Made by a program: the position numbers and the translations under genes. Under the pieces are notes generated by a model, which worked only from the letters and a program-made list of their open reading frames with translations, did not search any database and was not told where the DNA came from. A DNA stretch of 64,000 nt from Ornithodoros turicata. Taxonomy: Eukaryota > Arthropoda > Arachnida > Ixodida > Argasidae. The stretch spans positions 248,001-312,000 of the forward strand of contig NW_026999404.1 in the NCBI RefSeq assembly GCF_037126465.1, in the 5' to 3' direction. Shown in pieces: positions 10,800 to 22,888 of the stretch (the stretch's first letter is position 1; every line of letters starts with the position of its first letter).

Positions 10800-12030
10800 G
10801 TATTTGTTTGATAGCAAATTTCACAAACTGTAAGTAACGACTAACGAGTTACTTTCCTCGGTAGTTATAGTATTCTATTCAAATACTTTTCCAGTTGAGT
10901 ATCAGTACTCAATTACTTTTTTGCCTGGATCTCAGTAACTTAACTTAAATACGTTTTGTGAGTATCTTGTACAAGCCTGGTCAGAAAAGCGTGTACGAGG
11001 GTTTCATATTCTTTTCCAAAGGTGTGGATTGATGGATTATCGGAGGTAAAACAAAACAGCGAAAGAAAAATCAAATGCCCACATTGCCATGGTCCTACTC
11101 GGGGCAACAGTTTTTTTTTAATTTTCCTGGACACTGCAGGACCTCAGCCCTCGTGAATCTCATTATTATAATTTCACCAAATTGCCGCGAGCTACAGGAG
11201 ACTGTATGATCGCCTGTATAGCGATAGAACATCCCAATTATCATCATCATCATTTTTTCTTATGCTCCATCTGTGCTGCGTTGGCTGACATTGAGCATGT
11301 GATTATGGCCCGTGATTTATGCGGCAATGCAAGAGAGTTTCTACTTGACCAGATCACCGGATTAATATCACTGCGAGGCACCGTTCACGTGTACATTAGT
11401 GCTTAGTCCCTGACTCGATATCGTACAGCACCGCTAATCACCATGGTTTGGTCACAGAGGGGCACAGGTCCCCCGTACACTGCTGAACTGGGCTCATATC
11501 GTGACTCTTACCTCTTGTGCACAGATATTATCTGGTCACGAGGGGTTCATGAGTCTATAATGTGATGACTCTTCTTAGGTCTTGCTTTATGTAGGTTGTG
11601 ATACAGCAACGTGTGGCCCAAACGACGCGACAGCAGGTGAGTCCACAGTACTTTCATTGCACTTAGAGGACAAAGTCCTCGCCCTCGAGGATTGTCGGAC
11701 AGAGGGTAGCATGCGACAGAGTTGGGTGGTGGCGGGCCTGTAATTAGGACTTGACCCCGCGGCACCGGAACGTAGACTCGATGCCCAGCGGCAGCAGAAG
11801 CACTCAGAGGCGACACACCAAGGACAGCAGCCAAGAATCCGGACCAGCAGCAGGAATCCGAGCTTAGACCTAGCGACAGGACCCAGATAACAAGACCAGT
11901 AGCCGCAGTCAAGCGCCAGGGGCCAGCAGAAGGAGAGCCAGACAGAACCACGCGTTTACTCGGGACCAGAAGCTGATGCAGAGACGCCCTTCTTCTCGCC
12001 AGGCCAACGAATGTCATGCCCCCGTGCGGT
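10800..12030. other. Mixed repeat scraps, no recognised gene
   Basis: 10830-10980 has hAT-like AGTAACTTAACTT motifs. 11170-11260 looks like a LINE tail ending in ATC repeats. A 156-codon minus frame (11547-12017) has no recognisable domain and is proline/serine-rich low-complexity sequence. Confidence 0.35.
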
Positions 12031-12940
12031 TCTTTCCAGAGTTCGAGCTAACTCGTTACTGTAACTAAGTTCCTTTTCTTGGTAACTTGTAACTTAACTC
12101 GGTACTTTTGCGCCGTGGTAACTTTCAGAGGAACTCGTTCCTTTTTCAGGGAACTTTGCCAAAGTAACTTCAGTTAAGTTCCAAGTTACTTTGAACTCGC
12201 TTTTCACTCGCGTCCACATATTTTCTTGCTTTCTCTCTGGTTCCTTCATGACACTTTTTGCCATAGCACGTGATATTCAATCAATGACAGTATTTTATTC
12301 AGGAAGTAAGAACCGCTGCCATTGAAAGGAAGCTGAACCATTGTGCGCCCACAAGGAGTAAGATGCACAGCGTTCGAATAGACCTCTACCAGAAGAACGT
12401 CATCATGACGTTGGTAGACAGACTGAAACCGAAACAAATCGGAAGGAGAGGGCTGGGTTCCACGAACGGCCACTTGTTCTCTACCTCCCAATGAAAGAAA
12501 GGTACGACCGAAGGTCGCGTCCCTGTCAGGGACCATCGTAATCCCCTCAAGACCGTGGCTTTCGGGCGCGACCTTGTTCACCTCTAACTTCGAGCGTAGT
12601 CCAATTCTACCAAATTTATGGCGCTGTCAAACACTATGACGTCATTTGTTTACAAACAGGGAGGTCTATTGTTGGACAGTTGGACATAAACGAAAACGAT
12701 CTAAGCGTGTTGCACTCCTCCGCAGGCAACTCAAGGTCTAACTCAACTGCTCAAGCGCGCTGCATCCTGCGTAATGTTTTTTGTGTCCTAAGTAACTTGG
12801 AAGTAACTCGTTCTTTTTTTTAAGTAGCTCAGTAACTCCGAGTTACATTTCATGCTGAAGAACTTCGTTATTAACTTAGTTACATTTTGCACACGGTAAC
12901 TTAACTTGTAACGAGTTCTTTCTGACGGGTAACTTCTCAA
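12030..12940. mobile_element. Probable hAT-like element interrupted by a miniature mariner-like element
   Basis: GTAACTT/AAGTTAC motifs cluster at 12040-12200 and again at 12780-12920. Between them sits the TA-flanked element at 12381-12666. A nested insertion explains the arrangement. I could not define the outer ends. Confidence 0.45.
12381..12666. mobile_element. TA-flanked miniature element (286 bp)
   Basis: The element starts GACCTCTACC and ends GGGAGGTC, with TA on both sides (12379-12380, 12667-12668). A second copy of about 280 bp, roughly 85% alike by eye, is at 45425-45705. Short terminal inverts and TA targets fit non-autonomous Tc1/mariner elements. Confidence 0.7.
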
Positions 12941-13082
12941 TCTATGCTACAAACTACTTTGATAATTACCCTGACATGCAGTTTTGGTCGCTCTTATTTG
13001 CTCTGTGCTCGATTTTTTTTGGCTGTGTGTATGTATACTTTGGAACAAATCTGTCACACTCTCTTCGGTATTGACCTTCTAA

Positions 13083-13172
13083 GGCTTCCAATGAAATGAG
13101 ATGAAATGAAATGGAATGAATGAATGAATAGATGAATGAATGAATGAATGAATGAATGAATGAATAGATGAA
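13083..13172 (+). repeat. Tetranucleotide microsatellite (GAAT)n
   Basis: AATGAATGAATG runs with GATA-type interruptions over about 90 bp. Confidence 0.9.
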
Positions 13173-13184
13173 TGGACTTTGTGT

Positions 13185-13300
13185 TCATGGACCGGCGTCG
13201 GTGGGCCAGTCCCTAAGATGTCTGCCTATACCGATCCCAAGGTCGCGGGTTCGAACCTGGCAAAGATCGCCAGGAACTCGGTGGCATGGCATACAAGTGG
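13185..13300 (+). mobile_element. tRNA-derived SINE fragment
   Basis: A box-A-like segment (GTGGGCCAGTCC) is followed by GGGTTCGAACC as box B at the spacing of a tRNA promoter. The acceptor stems do not pair, so it is SINE-derived rather than a tRNA gene. Confidence 0.5.
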
Positions 13301-13990
13301 AAGGCGACTCGTAGTCCTCCGCGACTGACGTCAAATACGGTCTGGATAGCGGTGTGTGAGTACTTCTGTCGGTGTCGATCCGTTAGTATTCATGTCATCG
13401 ATCGCAGCAAAAGCAGTCAGTCACGCGATTGTATTACCTTTCATACACAACCCACCTTCCTTTCTCGCTGCGTAACCGTCGCATGCGATTAGGCAAACGT
13501 ATATATCACATTTCTACCCGTCGAGAGAAAACACTCCATCAGCGACACCCATGCGGAGAGACCGTCCTTGACCCAATCACCACGCAGCTACTGTGTATAT
13601 AACACATACACATTCATGGACGCACGTGGTTTCGTGTGCGCATTCTTCCCTCTGAAGGAGCTCACGTGGTTTCCATCACGTCGGACCGACACAAAAGTCT
13701 TCCGGGTACACATAAAACAAAGGACCAGTGCGTGACAGCCGGTAGACTTGTTCATCAATCTCAGCCATCTCGTACTGCCATGGCTTTTAATAGGAACTTC
13801 GTCCCCTGGTTTTCAAAGTGGGTGCTCGAAAGGGTTTAGTGCCAACTTAAGTGCAGTAAACGTGCTGTCAGAGTAACGTACTCTTTCGAAGGAAAGAAGA
13901 GAGGCGAGACAGGAGCGGATCAAAAAGGCAAGGCTCGATATGTCCATCGAATGCCATGACAACTGACCACTGTGGCGACGCCACAGTGGT
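13301..13990. other. Stretch with no recognised gene
   Basis: No domain, exon or repeat boundary seen. Confidence 0.35.
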
Positions 13991-13991
13991 C

Positions 13992-14116
13992 AGTGCGCGG
14001 CTTACCGCCGTATTCTCGCTCCGCCCTCGGGGATCCCTAGAGCCTAGTGCTGTTCAACGGGCTCTCTCTCTGTGTTTCCGCCGTTTTCTCGCTCCGTCCT
14101 TGAGGATCCCTAGAGC
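13992..14116 (+). repeat. Left part of a split minisatellite
   Basis: Two units with TTCTCGCTCCG and GGATCCCTAGAGCC. The same units resume at 15578 after the inserted hAT-like element. Confidence 0.8.
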
Positions 14117-15577
14117 CAGGGAACAGTAATGGTAACTGAAAGTATATTACCGGATTCTGGACCGGTAACGGTATGAGAAACAGATAAACACGTAGATCAT
14201 GTACCACTATTACCGGAAACGAAAATGATATTCGGTATTGAATTCGGATAATGGCTGTATATATAAAAGAGGAAGACACCACACAGGTACAAGGTGTTGC
14301 ACAACCGCACCTTGGGTACTTTCTTTTTGCTTTCCGTTCATGCATTTGTAGATGTAATTATCAATACCTTGCACAGTAATCTGAATACGAGTACAGAGTG
14401 AGAGCAGAGAACATAGTTAAAGCGAGAACATAATTATCAGGCAAGTGTCGTTCGGGGAGGGGGGAGGATATATTTATTAGGTGAAAGGAAAAAAAAACGG
14501 GGGAAAGGGCAGCCAAAGGGGACGTCCGCTTGCTATTCCGCAAGGAAATAAAATAAAAGAAGACTATGATAAATAAAAAAGAAAAGAGACAAGGACATAA
14601 AGGATAAACCAATAAACAGTGAAAGAAGGATGAGATAGATTAAAAACAAAGATGACAAAAGGTCGTGTCGTTCGGGAGCGGCAGTCAGTCAGGCAGTCAT
14701 CGTTGCTCCGCAAGAGAGATAGAAGAGGTACACCTCTTGCGGCGGCACCCAATACGACAGGGTGTCGATAGTTATGCAGTCATGAAGAAACACCCTCCGG
14801 CACGGTGCCCATGCTCAAAGCGACCAGAAGTGCCCAAGCAGGCCACTGGACTGGATCGCGCTCCTGCTTCGGGCAATGCAGTTTTCATTTTGAACGATCA
14901 TCTTATTCTGTGAACTTGGTGTTGCGCTCGTCTCCGGAGCACACCGGCGCATGCGTATTAGCAGTCACAGCTTTCGCGCACCTCCAAGATGGAAGGGAAG
15001 GTGGCCGTTTGGTAGGTACCACCAAAACGCATTTTGAAAGTCCTGCCATATAGCGATGACCTAGGACTTCTGAACGTCATGCTGTAGTCCTACAGGTCTC
15101 TTCAGGGCACCTAGCTGTTCACAGCCGTACTTTCCTGCACAGTGCCTCCAGGCCTATGGGCCAGGGAACTAATCTGTGCAAATAAACAGAAAGATACCGT
15201 GTTCACTGCAAGACATTAAAAGCAAGAGCAACAGGAAAGAAATGTGAGACATTCAAGCTCATGTGCCCAGTGCTCGGGCCGCCATGCTTTCGCGTTTCGT
15301 GCAAGTGCATACATACAAGGAGAGTAGTAGAAAGAGTAAAAAAGTATGATCAGACTGTGTGCTTCAAAAATTAAAAAGTGCTAGCGCAGTGCCTACAGGT
15401 TTGAACGTGATGTACGTTCATAGCTCCCCATCAAGCATCTCATTACCGGAAACAGTAACGGAAACATAACGGAAACGAAACTCAGTGGCAGGTACTGGAA
15501 ACGAATAACGGAAAGGAAAATGTTCCAGAAACCGAAAAGGAAACTGTAACGAAAAATACTGCCGTTACTGTTCCCTG
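14117..15577. mobile_element. hAT-like non-autonomous element (1461 bp) with 8-bp target duplication
   Basis: The ends are inverted: CAGGGAACAGTAATGG at the left, and at the right the reverse complement of CAGGGAACAGTAACGG. CCTAGAGC stands immediately outside both ends (14109-14116, 15578-15585), an exact 8-bp duplication. Subterminal GGTAACGG and GGAAACG motifs occur at both ends. CAGGG-type ends plus 8-bp targets define the hAT superfamily. No transposase domain is seen in the interior frames. Confidence 0.88.
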
Positions 15578-16745
15578 CCTAGAGCCCTGTGCTTGTGCGC
15601 TTCAAGGGGCCCTCGATCTCTCTTTCCTCCGTGTTCTCGCTCCGCCCGTGAGGATCCCAGGCGCCTTGCACGCTTCAAGGGGCCCTCTCTCTTTCTTTCT
15701 GCTGTGTTCTCGCTCCGCCCATGAGGACCCCTAGAGCCTTGTCCGCTTCAAGCGGCTCTCTCTCTCTCTCTCTCTCTTTAGAGAGAATACCCCTTTATGC
15801 GCACAAGGCTCTTGGGCTCTCTCTTTCCGCCGTGTTCTTACTCCACCCTTGAGGATCCTCAGAGCCTAGTACGCTTCAAGGAGCACTCTCTCTCCGACGT
15901 GTTCCCACTTCGCCCTTGGGCATCCCTAACCTAATGCGCTTCAAGACTCATTTTCTCTCTCTCTCTCTGCCGTATTCTCGCTCCGCCCTTTATGATCCCT
16001 AGAGCCTAGTGTCCTTCAAGGGGCACTCGCTTTCCGCTATACTCTCGCTCCGCATTTGAGGATCCCTAGAGCCTAGTGCGCTTTAAGGGACACTCTCTTT
16101 CCGCGGTATTCTCGCTACGCCCTCTTGGACCCCTAGAGCCTTGTGCGATCTCTCACACTCTCTCTATTTCCGCCGTGTTATCCACTTTTGAGGATCCTCA
16201 GAGTACTCTCTCTCCGACGTGTTCCCACTCCGCCGATGCGGATCCCTAGCCTAATGCGCTCCAAGATTAATTATCTCTCTCTCTCTCTCTCTGTCGTATT
16301 CTCGCTCCGCCCTTGAGAATCCCTAGCCTAGTGCACTTCAAGTTTGTGCTTCCTGACAGTGCTTCCTGAGCCTAGTGCACTTCAAGACACTTTCTGCCAT
16401 TTTCTCACTTTGAGGATCCGTAGGGCCTTGCGCGCTTCAACGAGCCCCTCTTTCTCCCTCTTTCCTGCTCCATCCTTGAGTATCCCTAGCGCCTAGTGCG
16501 CTTCAAGGAGCACTCTCTTTCCGCCGTGTTCTCACTCCGCCTTTGGGGATCCCAAGCCTCATACGCTTCAAGACTGATTCTCTCTCTGTCTCGGTCGTAT
16601 TCTCGGTCCGCCCTTTATGATCCCTGGAACCTTGTGCGCCTCAACAGGCACTTACGTTACGCCATATTCTCGCTTCGCCCATGAGGATCCCTAGAGGATC
16701 GCTTGAGGGGGCAATCTTTCCGCGGTGTTTTCGCTCAGCCCCCGG
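15578..16745 (+). repeat. Minisatellite of irregular ~60-90-bp units
   Basis: About fifteen units repeat CTCGCTCCGCCC, GAGGATCCCTAGAGCC, TAGTGCGCTTCAAG and a CTCTCT tract. The units vary in length and diverge. The array is continuous with 13992-14116 once the hAT-like insert is removed. Confidence 0.85.
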
Positions 16746-16816
16746 GAAGTTTGTAATTTCGTCCTTATTAACGGTCATTGTTTGCAAAGGCTATCACCGA
16801 ATATATTCCGCCCAGT

Positions 16817-17103
16817 TTTTTTTATTGGTTTTAGCGCCGCGAAGCAACTGTGGCTATGAGTGGCCTACAGATGTGGACAAACGGAGAGAGGAAAGCAGGA
16901 AAGAGTCGGGGATTAGTATGCGTCCTGGGCCGACTTCAGGGGGAACTGTGCGACATTCGTCTGGAAAGTCTTCGGAAAACCTAGGGAAAACCTCATCCAG
17001 CACAGCCGGCGGTAGGATTCGAACCCACCACCTCCCAGTATTCAGCACGACCTTGGTTAACACCAACGAGCGGACGCCTTAGCCCACTCGGCCATGCCGC
17101 TGG
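16817..17103 (-). mobile_element. tRNA-derived SINE, full length (287 bp), with 15-bp target duplication
   Basis: The minus strand opens GGCATGGCCGAGTGGGCTAA (Ser/Leu-like box A) and has GGTTCGAATCC as box B. The body ends at the GCGCCGCGAAGCAACTGTGG region and a T-rich plus-strand left end (an A-rich SINE tail). TATATTCCGCCCAGT is duplicated exactly at 16802-16816 and 17104-17118. Confidence 0.9.
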
Positions 17104-17118
17104 TATATTCCGCCCAGT

Positions 17119-18470
17119 AACTTCTAGGCAATCTTAGAGCGGAGCTAAACAATGTGCCTCGCATTTATTCGCATATGTATGGCTGTATTTATTTGTGCGG
17201 ACAGCCACGTGGTCCTGGTATGGAACACCTCAAGGCGTGGACTACCCATTACAGCTCCTGCGGCCTTGACCATATCACTGCAGCTGCGGAGGCGGCTTGT
17301 ATCCAGCCATCATCAACTGTCCTGCCTATTACGTCACGTGCAACATCTCGTCTGGGCTCTATATCACATTTTGCTAACCGCAGGAAATGCAAGATATCAG
17401 AAGAGGTGACGGTATAGTGCATTCGAATTGATCACTCGTGTAGAAGAAACTTTTCCGCCGCCCTGTTACAGTGTTACAACATGTGTTAATGAACATTTGC
17501 TCGATCAAACGGGAAAAAATAAAACACCAAGATCATCGTTCCTTGAAATCAACTTGTGAGCACTAGGCCCGTTTCTCTCGCTGTCACACTTAACGTAAGG
17601 CGAAGATACAGGCATAAAAAAAGTCGAGCATATCGAAGAACCTGACCCAGATTTGCGATACATTTTGATAGATACACCCACTCATTGCAGAGAAGCCCGA
17701 TTACGCAACACAGAGGAAAAAAGCGCCCGGTTCTACTTTAAAAGGAAATCATTTCTATACGAACCACTTCCCGTATCGACTCGCCAAATAACAACAGTAA
17801 AAAAACAGGGCGAAAGAGCGGACGCACGCAGGACGAAGGGGGAATTGAAAATATAACTCCCATAAATCTAGCGGACGAGTGCCGGTGTGATATCAGTGTG
17901 GCAAAAGCGTAGTACGCGCCGCGATTAACATGGCGGACAGCATGAGAACGGTGATGACCCCGCGAAATACATGGGTGCAGGTAGAAAAAGGTACGTATGT
18001 CACTTTAAGCGCGATAAGTGGGGTCTGCGCGGAGGACCAAATCCAATAACTCACTAGAAATCTCAGCGAAGTTTGCGACCTTGAAAACGCCATTATAAGA
18101 GCGATAGAAGCAGCGTAGAACAAGAAAAAAAAAAGTGTTGCTCAGCAGTTAATGGAACACGTTGAAGTCGTCTAAGCAGTGCCTACTACGTTTTACGTTG
18201 ACCACATATGATTTAATGAGTACAAAAAACAGACGAACAAAACAAAGAAAGACAAATGAAAACATGTCACGAACCTGTACAGGTGCGATTTCGGAGGAGT
18301 TCGCGAAATTCGAAGTAGTTCATGAAGGTCTGACAACACTGCGCATGTGCGTCTATCGTTTTGCCGAATCTTAAGGCGTACATTTTCTGTCTCGCCAGAC
18401 TACCACGTAGCGTTACGTGTATGCGATAGTATGATGTTAGGATGATGGAAGCTTGGGCTATATAGACAGA
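17119..18470. other. Stretch with no recognised gene
   Basis: Two overlapping open frames at 17152-17417 and one at 17653-17856 show no domain that I know. No tandem structure. Confidence 0.35.
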
Positions 18471-18479
18471 TGAAGACCA

Positions 18480-19372
18480 TGAAGACCATTTCACTCATAT
18501 GCGGTTCTGCCAACTCCTCACTTGGTTTCATTCGTCGCACTTTCTATATGGCCCCCTCAAACGTTAAACTGCACCTGTACAGATTCCTCGTGCGTCCCAA
18601 GCTAGAGTACACTGCTTTGGTTTGGGACCCCGGAAGCACTAACCTTACTAACGTGCTAGAATCCATTCAAAATCGCGCAGCACGCTTTATCATGGCAAAC
18701 TACAACCGCACAGCAAGTGTTTCCCTCATGAAGCAGTATCTATACAACTACTCCTACTAGCCTGTCGTCGTAAAGTTGCTCGCTTATCACTTTTTCATAA
18801 AATATTCTATCATGAGGATCTCGTCCTCTCCTCTTACATATCATCGCCCACGTATACCTCCCACCGCTTGGGTCACTTCCGAAAAGTTAAAATCTATCAC
18901 GCCAATACTGATTCTTTCTCCGACTCCTTTTTCATTCGCACCGCACGTGATAGGAACAGGTTACCGTGTGACATTGCTACCATACAGGATCTGCCCTCTT
19001 TTAGGGATTCCATTACAGAGTTATTTTCTGCATAAGTAGTGCTAAACCCATTTTCACACCCATGCTCTCCTGTTTTCCCGGTTTCCATGTGCTATGTCTT
19101 ATCATATGTTAGATGTTATATGTTAATTGTTGCTACTATTATTTATTTTGGGGCATCAGACTGTGGCTCTTTTGCAATATTCAATAATTTTCCACCATGT
19201 ACCTTTACACGCTTACTGTCTTTGACCCTGCGGTGTGTGTTCATTGTTCATTCTTTGAGCGCCCAGTGCGCCTTTTTGTAACTGTTTGCATGTTTGCTCC
19301 ATTTATGTATTCAAGCCCCTCTCCTCTTTTGTCCCCCTGTGGCCCTGAGGGTATTGAAAATAAATAAATAAT
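18480..19372 (+). pseudogene. CR1/Jockey-like LINE ORF2 C-terminus with one frameshift, plus 3' tail
   Basis: The frame to about 18745 reads SSLGFIRRTFYMAPSNVKLH and LVRPKLEYTALVWDP, the conserved end of CR1/Jockey-type reverse transcriptase proteins (LEYA-x-VWDP block). A frameshift near 18745 moves the rest (ACRRKVARLSLFHKIFYHED onward) to another frame, with a stop at 19033-19035. The tail ends GGTATTGAAAATAAATAAATAA, typical of these elements. Confidence 0.78.
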
Positions 19373-20830
19373 GCAATGTGGTAAAAAAGCAATGTGGTAC
19401 AGCCTTACAGGTTCCGACAAAACTTTACGGAACACTGTATTGGTGTATATAGTCATCTGAGCGACACGGTTGCTGCAAACATGAGTAGATAGACTTACGA
19501 ACAGGTGACTGGGTACTCGACGCACCTCTCAGTAAGTGTGTCCACTCGCGTTCGCCGCTAGGGTGCCGCTGAGATCAAGAAATACGTCACTCTGGTGTTC
19601 CGTAAACTTTTGTCGGGATCTGTGCTACATGGATATGCGACGGCCGTAAAACATAACAGAAAATGAAGTCCCCGCAACAGAAAATAAAAATAAACCAGCT
19701 ACTGAATGGAACCCTTCATACTCTGACAAGCATTCATCTTCACGTGTCAGAGTGAATCTTTGGTAAGTGGCGACAGGCTGTCCTCGCATGATCACATCAA
19801 GAAGCGCACAAGCGACGAAGACGACCGAGCGTGTGTCTTAGTGGAATTCGCCAGTAACAGATGTGATGTTCGTATATACGAGTACGTGCACGCAGCGCTA
19901 TCACTGGATATTCAGAGTAGGTGGGAATGTGAGAGGCCAAGTACAAATGTCCGGTTATAACGATGAAGTGTCGCTGTACGCTAAAAATGTGCACCGAGAG
20001 TCTTTCTACAAAGTACAATTCGCAAAGGAATAGTGAAAAGGAGCTGTATCTCTAAGCTCTCAGTTCAGAGAGGGATATATCCCAGCGCTAGAAAGCAATA
20101 ACGTGTTTATTTCTGCATTTCTATGTTTTTGTTTCGGTTGACTGGGAATAGTTTCTGGCAACATATTGTGGCTACTTCAAGGGGTTGCGACACTTCTACC
20201 CAGGTTATCCCAGATAAACGTAAAACACTTTTCGTTTCACCGATGCGAACCTAATGTATTCCAAGTTTTACAGCGACACACACACACATATAAGGAGACG
20301 GTGATGAGGTGGAAGCGAAGTGGTTAATACAAGCGTAGGAAATTGGCACCGCAAAAACAAAAACAAAAAAATGCCGGAAATTCACACGGTTCTGACACCA
20401 CAGCACTCGTCGCGCGCCGCCGATGAGGCAACGCGAGAGAGGTGACGCGCGCTTGCAGCTACCAATGGAAGTGGCCGCGGCTCTCAGCTAGGTCTGTGAC
20501 GTCGGTGCTTTGTCCGGCCGTGTGATCAAGGGTTTGTATCTCGCCAAGTACTCACTAATAATTCTTTTTTCCTCAGTAGTCTGGAGTAAATGATATTGAT
20601 GATGATGATGATTCGATTTTAATGGCGCACAAGCAACTAAGGCAATGGTTAAAATTGTGATAAGTTAAAAAGCAGACGATTATGCTAAAAACAATATACT
20701 TGGCAAATTGAGATATAAACGATAACACTCTGGAGTAAAGAATAATGCGTGCACGATTCTATAAAAACCACATCTATTCACTGACTCATTCATTCACAAA
20801 ATACCCCTATCTGTACATTACCTGTTTTTC
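19373..20830. other. Stretch with no recognised gene
   Basis: Short (CA)n at 20277-20290 and (GATGAT)n at 20593-20612. No exon or domain seen. Confidence 0.35.
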
Positions 20831-20839
20831 TTTATTATT

Positions 20840-20945
20840 TATTTTTGTTTTAATTTTAAATAGAAGCCGACCTTTGTCTGGCTGACCTTACCTTCCTCAT
20901 TTAATAAACTTTCAACCCCCTCCCCCCACACACACACCCCAAATC
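20840..20945 (+). mobile_element. LINE 3' tail, diverged
   Basis: AGAAGCCGACCTTTGTCTGGC and AATAAACTTTC match the LINE tail blocks at 2610-2680 and 31580-31650. Confidence 0.45.
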
Positions 20946-21252
20946 ATCATAAACCAACATATTATGTTTGTGTATTCCTAACAATATGTCGTTATAACGT
21001 TAACAGTAGCACAACAACAGTACAAAACGTTTTATCGTTATATATAGAGGTGACGTCGGTGTAACACCATAACGTGACCAAACAACGTTACTCAGGGACA
21101 GCAATAGGGAATTCTAGAATACATTACCCAAGCACCTTGGGGCCCGCACAGAAATGAGGACCCGTCACTGCGCATGCGCAGAACCCAAACAATGCATTGG
21201 GGACGCCCAAAAGCACAGGTATCCTATCGAAAGCTCACTAGTGTAATGCAAT

Positions 21253-22028
21253 GACTTGTGCGTAACGCGTTACTATTAATTGCGTTACTTGTAATAAATT
21301 ACTTTTATGAGTAATTTTTCGAGTAATCAGTTACTTTACTGTCAAAGTAATTTTTCGAGTAATCAATTACTTTTCTGAGTAATCGATTACTCAGTAATTG
21401 ATTACTTTTCCGGTAGAGATTAACTCATTTTTCAGAAGTTCTGCGCCAAGTCAAGACCCCCGTGCAGTAAGCCTTTTTTGGACCGTTCTACTGATTGATT
21501 GATTGATTTTTAAAAGAAAAAAATTGAGATGTTAGTCACTCGGGACTGGCTACTCCAGGCTACTATACCAAGCGGAGGCCATTGTAATAAGGTTATGGAA
21601 TTTCAGGGTCTCTCTCCCTTATCTCTTACTACACCAGTGTGGCGGTACCATTGTGATAGCTTCGGAGGTGTAGTGAGTCATGGGAAGATCCACGCAATGC
21701 TCTTCCACAATCGGGTCAACGTCTTCCCAGGCGATAAATACAGTAGACGTACAGATCTACTTGTGCTGCGCGTTTTTGTTTTTCGTGTTATTTCAGTTGT
21801 TCCGCTGTTGAATGATTTCTTTCTTCCCACCTCCCCCCTCTGAGGCACACAAAGACGGGTATAATTTGCGTGAATGCAGAGTAACGACCGGAGTAACGCG
21901 TTACTTTTCTACTCGTTACTCAGTTACATTTGGAGTCCAGTAATTGGTAACGATAATCAGTTACTTTTTCCGTACAAGTAACGGTAACGGTAATCAATTA
22001 CTATTTTCGAGAAACGGGCACAAGTCTG
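21253..22028. mobile_element. hAT-like element (776 bp) with 8-bp target duplication
   Basis: The left end is GACTTGTGCG; the right end is the reverse complement of CAGACTTGTGC. AATGCAAT flanks both ends exactly (21245-21252, 22029-22036). Both ends carry AGTAATTGATTAC-type motifs in both orientations. An inner block at 21488-21570 (GATTGATTGATTTTTAAAAG and ACTCGGGACTGGCTAC) recurs inverted at 23580-23670, so another repeat is nested inside. Confidence 0.78.
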
Positions 22029-22505
22029 AATGCAATGCAAAGTCGCTCGGTCCGTTCAACAACAGAGCTCGACTTTGTCCCTCTGTTTAAAAATCATTCG
22101 TCAATTTCTTCTTCTGTCTCAGAACGCTTTCATCTGGCACAGAAAACACCACCCTTCACCGTCATCTACTTGACGTTGTCACGGCCACGAAGGATTGTTT
22201 ATATCTACAGCGTCGTGCCAACAGTGACACATTTGGAGCCGTCACAATCTTTCAACTGAGCCAAACAATTCTGGCGCCTAATCGCTCGGAGTCTACAGCC
22301 TGTTGCGCGTGAATGCTCCAGAAGAACGGGCGCATATTTGGAAACCCGCCAGACGAAACGGGGGACAGATTTCCTGCTCCAGCAACGCTGAGAGCGGTAC
22401 ATGCAGATCAAACCCTTTACAGATAACCGTTAGTAAGCGGGGCGAACAAATATTAGCACATTAGCACTCACTGCGATCAAAGCAACCGCAGTCTGACAGC
22501 TATAG

Positions 22506-22537
22506 GCTGGAGAGAGAGAGAGAGAGAGAGAGAGAGA
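22506..22537 (+). repeat. Dinucleotide (GA)n microsatellite
   Basis: An uninterrupted GA run of about 30 bp. Confidence 0.85.
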
Positions 22538-22888
22538 ACCTTGAAGGTGGTCTTCCGCCAATAGACTCAAATTTCCACCGAATTTGGAGCCGTGGAAACC
22601 GATTCGCAAGTAGTGATTCGAGACACTTCATTTCTGTGCGCCATACGCCTACACAGCAAATTGTTATTTTTTAAATATGATTTTGCAAATGGACGGTAAT
22701 CTAATTTACCTCCACACATCAAAGGCCAAAGGGTAGCGCTTACATGAACAAGTCAAAGTGAGGCATATATATCCATGTCATCATCATCATCATCACCATC
22801 ATGAAAAATCATACAGGTAAAAAGACATTTAAAAAGTGTATAAAACGGGTGCTTATGCAGGTCCACACCACGACCACACGACCAACTA

